This document shows positions 60,070-64,000 of a stretch of 64,000 nt of DNA, in pieces. Each line of letters opens with the position of its first letter. The stretch's first letter is position 1. Under the pieces are notes generated by a model that saw only the letters and a list, made by a program, of their open reading frames with translations, ran no database searches and was not told the DNA's origin. The translations under genes and the position numbers were made by a program. The stretch spans positions 285,409 to 349,408 of the forward strand of contig SSNU01000061.1 in NCBI GenBank assembly GCA_012064415.1, written 5' to 3'. This DNA comes from Gyrodactylus bullatarudis. Its lineage: Eukaryota > Platyhelminthes > Monogenea > Gyrodactylidea > Gyrodactylidae.

Positions 60070-61764
60070 AAGAGAAATTTTAGAATGAATTTGTAACTGA
60101 ACCTTTACGTTAATGTAAAAAGCTTTACACAGAAATTTTGACCAACTTGGTTTAAATTTATTTTCCCCTGTTGGAAAGTATTTTGAACTTTTAATTCTAA
60201 AATAATTTGTGACATGAAGGGTTAAGATTCAATAATAAGAGTAATAATACAAACAAAATCTGAATTCATCATTAAATGTTATATGTAATGAGCCAGATAG
60301 GAATCTTGTTAAAGCATACTTTCTCTTGAAAATTTAAAGGCTGTGTTAATGTCTTTGAGGAGGGGATGGCTCATCTCCAAAATGCTTAACCAAACAATGT
60401 CTGAGATTCATCTTTAAAGCCGTTTAGTATCCATGTCATAAAACCTATCTGTTTTGAAAAAAACTTAGGGATGAATTATAATTATAAACTAATTAGATAA
60501 GAAGACCTTATAATTTTAGTTATAAAAAGATCTAGAGATCAACTTTATTTCAATTTTTTATTGAGCAAACCATATTTTTTAGAGATGGTTTTTACGCTGA
60601 AAAATAATAATATAATATTCATTTTCTCTGAAATTACGTCTTCGCAGATTAGCCCCTTTTTTTCGAAGTTTACAAATTAAATGCAAGAATTATTCAAACA
60701 AAATAAATAATTTCGAAAATCACTGTTTTAATAATGGCTTTTATTCAATTATTTTATTAGAATTAAAACTTAATTATAATTATTAAATTGTACAATACTT
60801 TATTAGCCTTTAACTTGAGCTGTTTAAATTTCGGTAACATTCTCATCTATCTATTATAATTCATTAGGCGCTACATTAATCCATTGTTTTTATCATGAAA
60901 AACTTGATTAACATTCAGTTTATCCAAGAATCATTTTAATAATCAAGATAAGAAGATTACAGCGTAGCATTACTTAAAGATTATTTCAATCTTGGACCTC
61001 TTATGAGCTGAATAAAAATCCGAATTCTGGGGTTAATCATGTCCTGGTTCTTTAAAATATGTTTATAGTAAATTTTATCCGGTAATTTCATTGTGATTCA
61101 ACACTAGTAGATTCTACTTCTGACAACACTGCTTCTGTCTAAACATTTTAAATATTACGCGAATATATGCTAAAAACTTTTTCAACAGCAAGAATTAATC
61201 AAAACAACTTAAATTAACAGAAGCAAGGATTCAAAATTATGGATGCATAAAACTAGCTTAGCATTAAAATGAATAAATTTGATTTTTTTAAATGAAAAAA
61301 AAATATTCGAAAATTTAAAACGTTTTTAATTTCTTTCTGAAAATACAGTATTTTTCTGAGGGATATTATTCAGATTTAATAAGCCATTAACTTTGCCTAG
61401 GAATTTTATCTCTCACAAAAAAGAAATTATGACAAAAAATTTAAGGCGCGGAATTCAAATCTAATCCGTTATTAAGCCGCCACGCCAAAAATAATTATCA
61501 TATTCATGATCCTCGTGAAATTCTGATCTAAAAAAAATATGGTTTGCTAATATCGATTTCCGGAAGGGGTTAGCCTAATGCACACTGAGATAACTACCAC
61601 TGGATGGGCCAATACACGCTTTGGAATAAATAGAAATGAAATCGAAAAGTTTATAATTAGTTATTATTAATAACACGGAGTTACTCACAAGTAAAAATTT
61701 TATTTTACAATTCAATAATTTGTATTTTATTTGATCATTAAGAGAGTTTATTAAGAAGAATAAT
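60070..61764. other. intergenic stretch
   Basis: AT-rich DNA between two orphan membrane-protein genes. No exon, RNA or repeat could be supported. Confidence 0.4.
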
Positions 61765-62196
61765 TTACTCTGTTTTCGTTACACTTGAATTAATTCTATA
61801 GATTTTTTTGAGAAATTCTCTTGTTGAAAACGCCAATGAAATCCCCAAAACAAACAAGCAGTATTCTGATGTATGAATGAGTAATAACAAAACTGTGTTG
61901 AATAAGAAAATAGCTGCAAGGAAAAAGGATATAAACGAGATGATGCGATATCTTTTCCTTAAATGGATACATTTACTGGTTACGTGAATAGTTAAAAAGA
62001 TGAATGACAATATGTACATTGAATAAATCGTGGACATGATTCCGTTCTTGTAGAAGAAAAATTGTTTATGATTCCAACAGGGTACGAAAAAGGTCATTAG
62101 CATGATAAACAGAACCACTATGAGAATTATCGAATTATTTGACAGGCGATTCTGAAATACCTTCTTCAGGCTCACGGTTTTATCTTCCTGATGCAT
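61765..62196 (-). CDS. orphan four-span membrane protein
   Basis: A single-exon frame of 143 residues with a charged N-terminal tail of about 20 residues and four clear hydrophobic helices, near residues 22-40, 52-74, 84-107 and 109-128. A short extracellular-type loop PCWNHKQFFFYKNG follows TM1 and a basic loop KCIHLRKRYR lies between TM2 and TM3, fitting cytoplasmic ends. The layout resembles MARVEL/tetraspan proteins such as the CMTM group; no sequence motif confirms this. It is the strongest of the three orphan membrane genes in this region. Confidence 0.55.
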   Translation of the reverse strand: MHQEDKTVSLKKVFQNRLSNNSIILIVVLFIMLMTFFVPCWNHKQFFFYKNGIMSTIYSMYILSFIFLTIHVTSKCIHLRKRYRIISFISFFLAAIFLFNTVLLLLIHTSEYCLFVLGISLAFSTREFLKKIYRINSSVTKTE

Positions 62197-64000
62197 TTCA
62201 ATGAATATGAGTAAATCACAAATTATATATGAATATCAGTTTTAGAAAGAATTTAAGTAGGTCTATTTTGGCTCAAGGAAAAAAAAGTTTTTAGCATATA
62301 TTGTCTACCTGAACCCTTTTTGGGGGGAAAAATTTAAAGAAAAAATGTCTTACATATTTTAGAATATTTTGAGAAGTTTTCCGTACATTTTTTATGGGCC
62401 TGAATATCACTCAAATTCTTTAATTTTTCATAAATTTAAACTCTCACAGGAATTCTGTGAGCAACGGACTGATACGTAAAATTTTGATCTTTAATTTTCA
62501 GTAAAAAATTATATTTAAAGTTAAAATTAGAAATTTGAGAAAGACTTCCATAATTTATTCTGAAAATTCTAAATCTTAGGTTTGTTATGCAAAAAAATTA
62601 GCTCGTTATCTTATCAAATAACAAAGTTCAATGTTCATTTGACAACTTTAATTTCAAGTGTGACTGGAATATGAGAACAGGATTGATTGAATTAATCAAA
62701 AATCATTTTTTATCGTGAACGAAATGAAATAGTTGACCTTACTAATTAGATCCTCTAGACCCTTACATGTAATCTCTGCTTTACAGAAGTTAATTGAGGA
62801 TAATTATGGTGTGTGAAATATTGAAAAGTGAATGAGTGAATAATAACTACTCGAAAAAATATCTATCGAGTAGAGATTTTTTAATTTTTTTTGAGGATTA
62901 ACTCTAATCTTTAAGACTTTTACTGTATATGTTAGCTATATTTGGCCAATTTTTCACAGTTTAGGCTGAGTCATATATAGAATCTTTATGAAAAGACGAT
63001 ACTAATGATACCACATAGCATATACCTTACTTAAAGTTTTGGACTTCCGTTTCAACATCAAAGTTTCATACAACTTCGATATAAAAAAACGTTTTTTTCA
63101 ATATATAGAAAAAATTTAAATTCTATTATATATTTGAATGTTGTCTATAAATCGCATAATAATTCTAGTAATAATTTCTGATCAACTTCTTCAATTTTAT
63201 TAATAACACACTAGGACACTTGCAGAAAAACTTTGCAATAGGATCTTGATCTAAACAATTTCTGGATCGAAATTTTGTGCTGATTTCAGATCTGTAATTA
63301 TATTTTCTAGATTGTGTCTGGTTTTCGAGATATATTGAAAAAACCGAATTTGAGAATTAAAAAAAAATAAATAATTTTAAACAATTAAATTATTATTAAA
63401 ATAAAAAATTCAATTCTAGGCATTATTAGAATTACAATTAAATTTCCTATCTAATGACACCTTGAGTGTTGCCCAAAACAAAAAATTGCGCATTTCAGCT
63501 ACTTTTTTGTCGAAAATTTTGTGATTTTGGAGTCTATTTTCTCCATAAATTTTAACTTCAAACGCTCATATCTTTCAAGAAAAAGAGCTTTTTAGATATT
63601 TTCTTCGACCAAAAAAAATTTTATGCTCTTTCTGAAAAAGTTGGTTAGAATTTATAAAATCATTTCGTTCTTGTATATTTTTACCCCTTTTAATCCCACA
63701 CTCAGTTATGGTCATATTACTATAGTAATAGCTATTCTATACACCACCGCTCGAATTAAGGTGAGAGATACATTTATTTGAGTTTTCACTTTAAAACTTT
63801 TGGTGTAATTGAAATCTTGTCTAAGCTCAGCAATGCTTCAAAAAGTTAAGTCCCAATCATCATCCCAATCATAATCCCAATTGATTCTTTGGCTCAATTT
63901 ATCCTTGATCCAATCTACTCGAAAAATTTTATCGAAATCTGAGAGTTTCGGGACTTTTTTTGATTTCCTCCAAGACATTTTCATATTTTTTTTACATATT
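62197..64000. other. gene-free stretch to window end
   Basis: No gene was recognised. A short imperfect repeat of CCCAATCATAATCCCAAT type lies near 63850-63880. Confidence 0.4.

Noticed and set aside
1..64000. CRISPR arrays, bacterial operons or true tRNA/rRNA genes
   Set aside because: None seen; the tRNA-like segments at 8.8 and 11.1 kb are SINE heads with non-tRNA 3' parts.

Overview
The window is AT-rich (about 70% by eye) nuclear DNA from an animal. An innexin, a rhodopsin-type GPCR, VPS39, ATG10, ZFAND4, a DDHD-type phospholipase and a selenoprotein W gene with a vertebrate-style SECIS element all point to a metazoan. Innexin and the tiny introns (29, 30, 34 and 35 nt in host genes, 26 nt in a transposase) fit a small, fast-evolving invertebrate. 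Orthonectids and dicyemids are known for such introns, but the sequence alone does not fix the taxon. Introns fall into two classes: tiny ones, and kilobase-sized ones packed with transposable-element debris.

Layout. 1-7 kb: selenoprotein W (minus) with its SECIS, an NAD(P)H-dependent FMN reductase-like gene (minus) and a GPCR (minus). 8-11.5 kb: a gene-free stretch with tRNA-headed SINEs that carry hammerhead ribozyme motifs. 12.7-17.7 kb: innexin (minus) and ATG10 (plus) from a shared intergenic region, then two unrecognised small genes (plus). 18.2-21.4 kb: a nest of DNA transposons: a Merlin transposase with a 26-nt intron, a broken piggyBac transposase and a 608-bp inverted-repeat element inserted in the piggyBac. 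22.5-32.5 kb: VPS39 (minus, at least seven exons), whose large introns hold foldback elements, including a 338-bp inverted repeat, and a mariner remnant. 32.6-46 kb: a transposon island with a duplicated, dead copy of the DDHD gene, Ty3/gypsy RNase H fragments, a Penelope-like element in inverted arrangement, and two opposed arrays of an 807-bp LINE reverse-transcriptase fragment ending at an N. 46.3-51.9 kb: the intact DDHD-domain phospholipase gene (plus). 52.1-58.3 kb: ZFAND4 (plus), with LINE remnants in its long intron. 58.9-62.2 kb: three small multi-membrane-span orphan genes. The last 1.8 kb shows no gene.

The host genes are ordinary housekeeping or membrane-traffic genes (HOPS tethering, autophagy conjugation, phospholipid cleavage, ubiquitin-linked zinc finger, gap junction) and show no operon-like linkage. 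The most notable features are the complete selenoprotein W/SECIS pair, the hammerhead-bearing SINEs, the host-sized micro-intron in the Merlin transposase, and the LINE-derived 807-bp satellite-like arrays.
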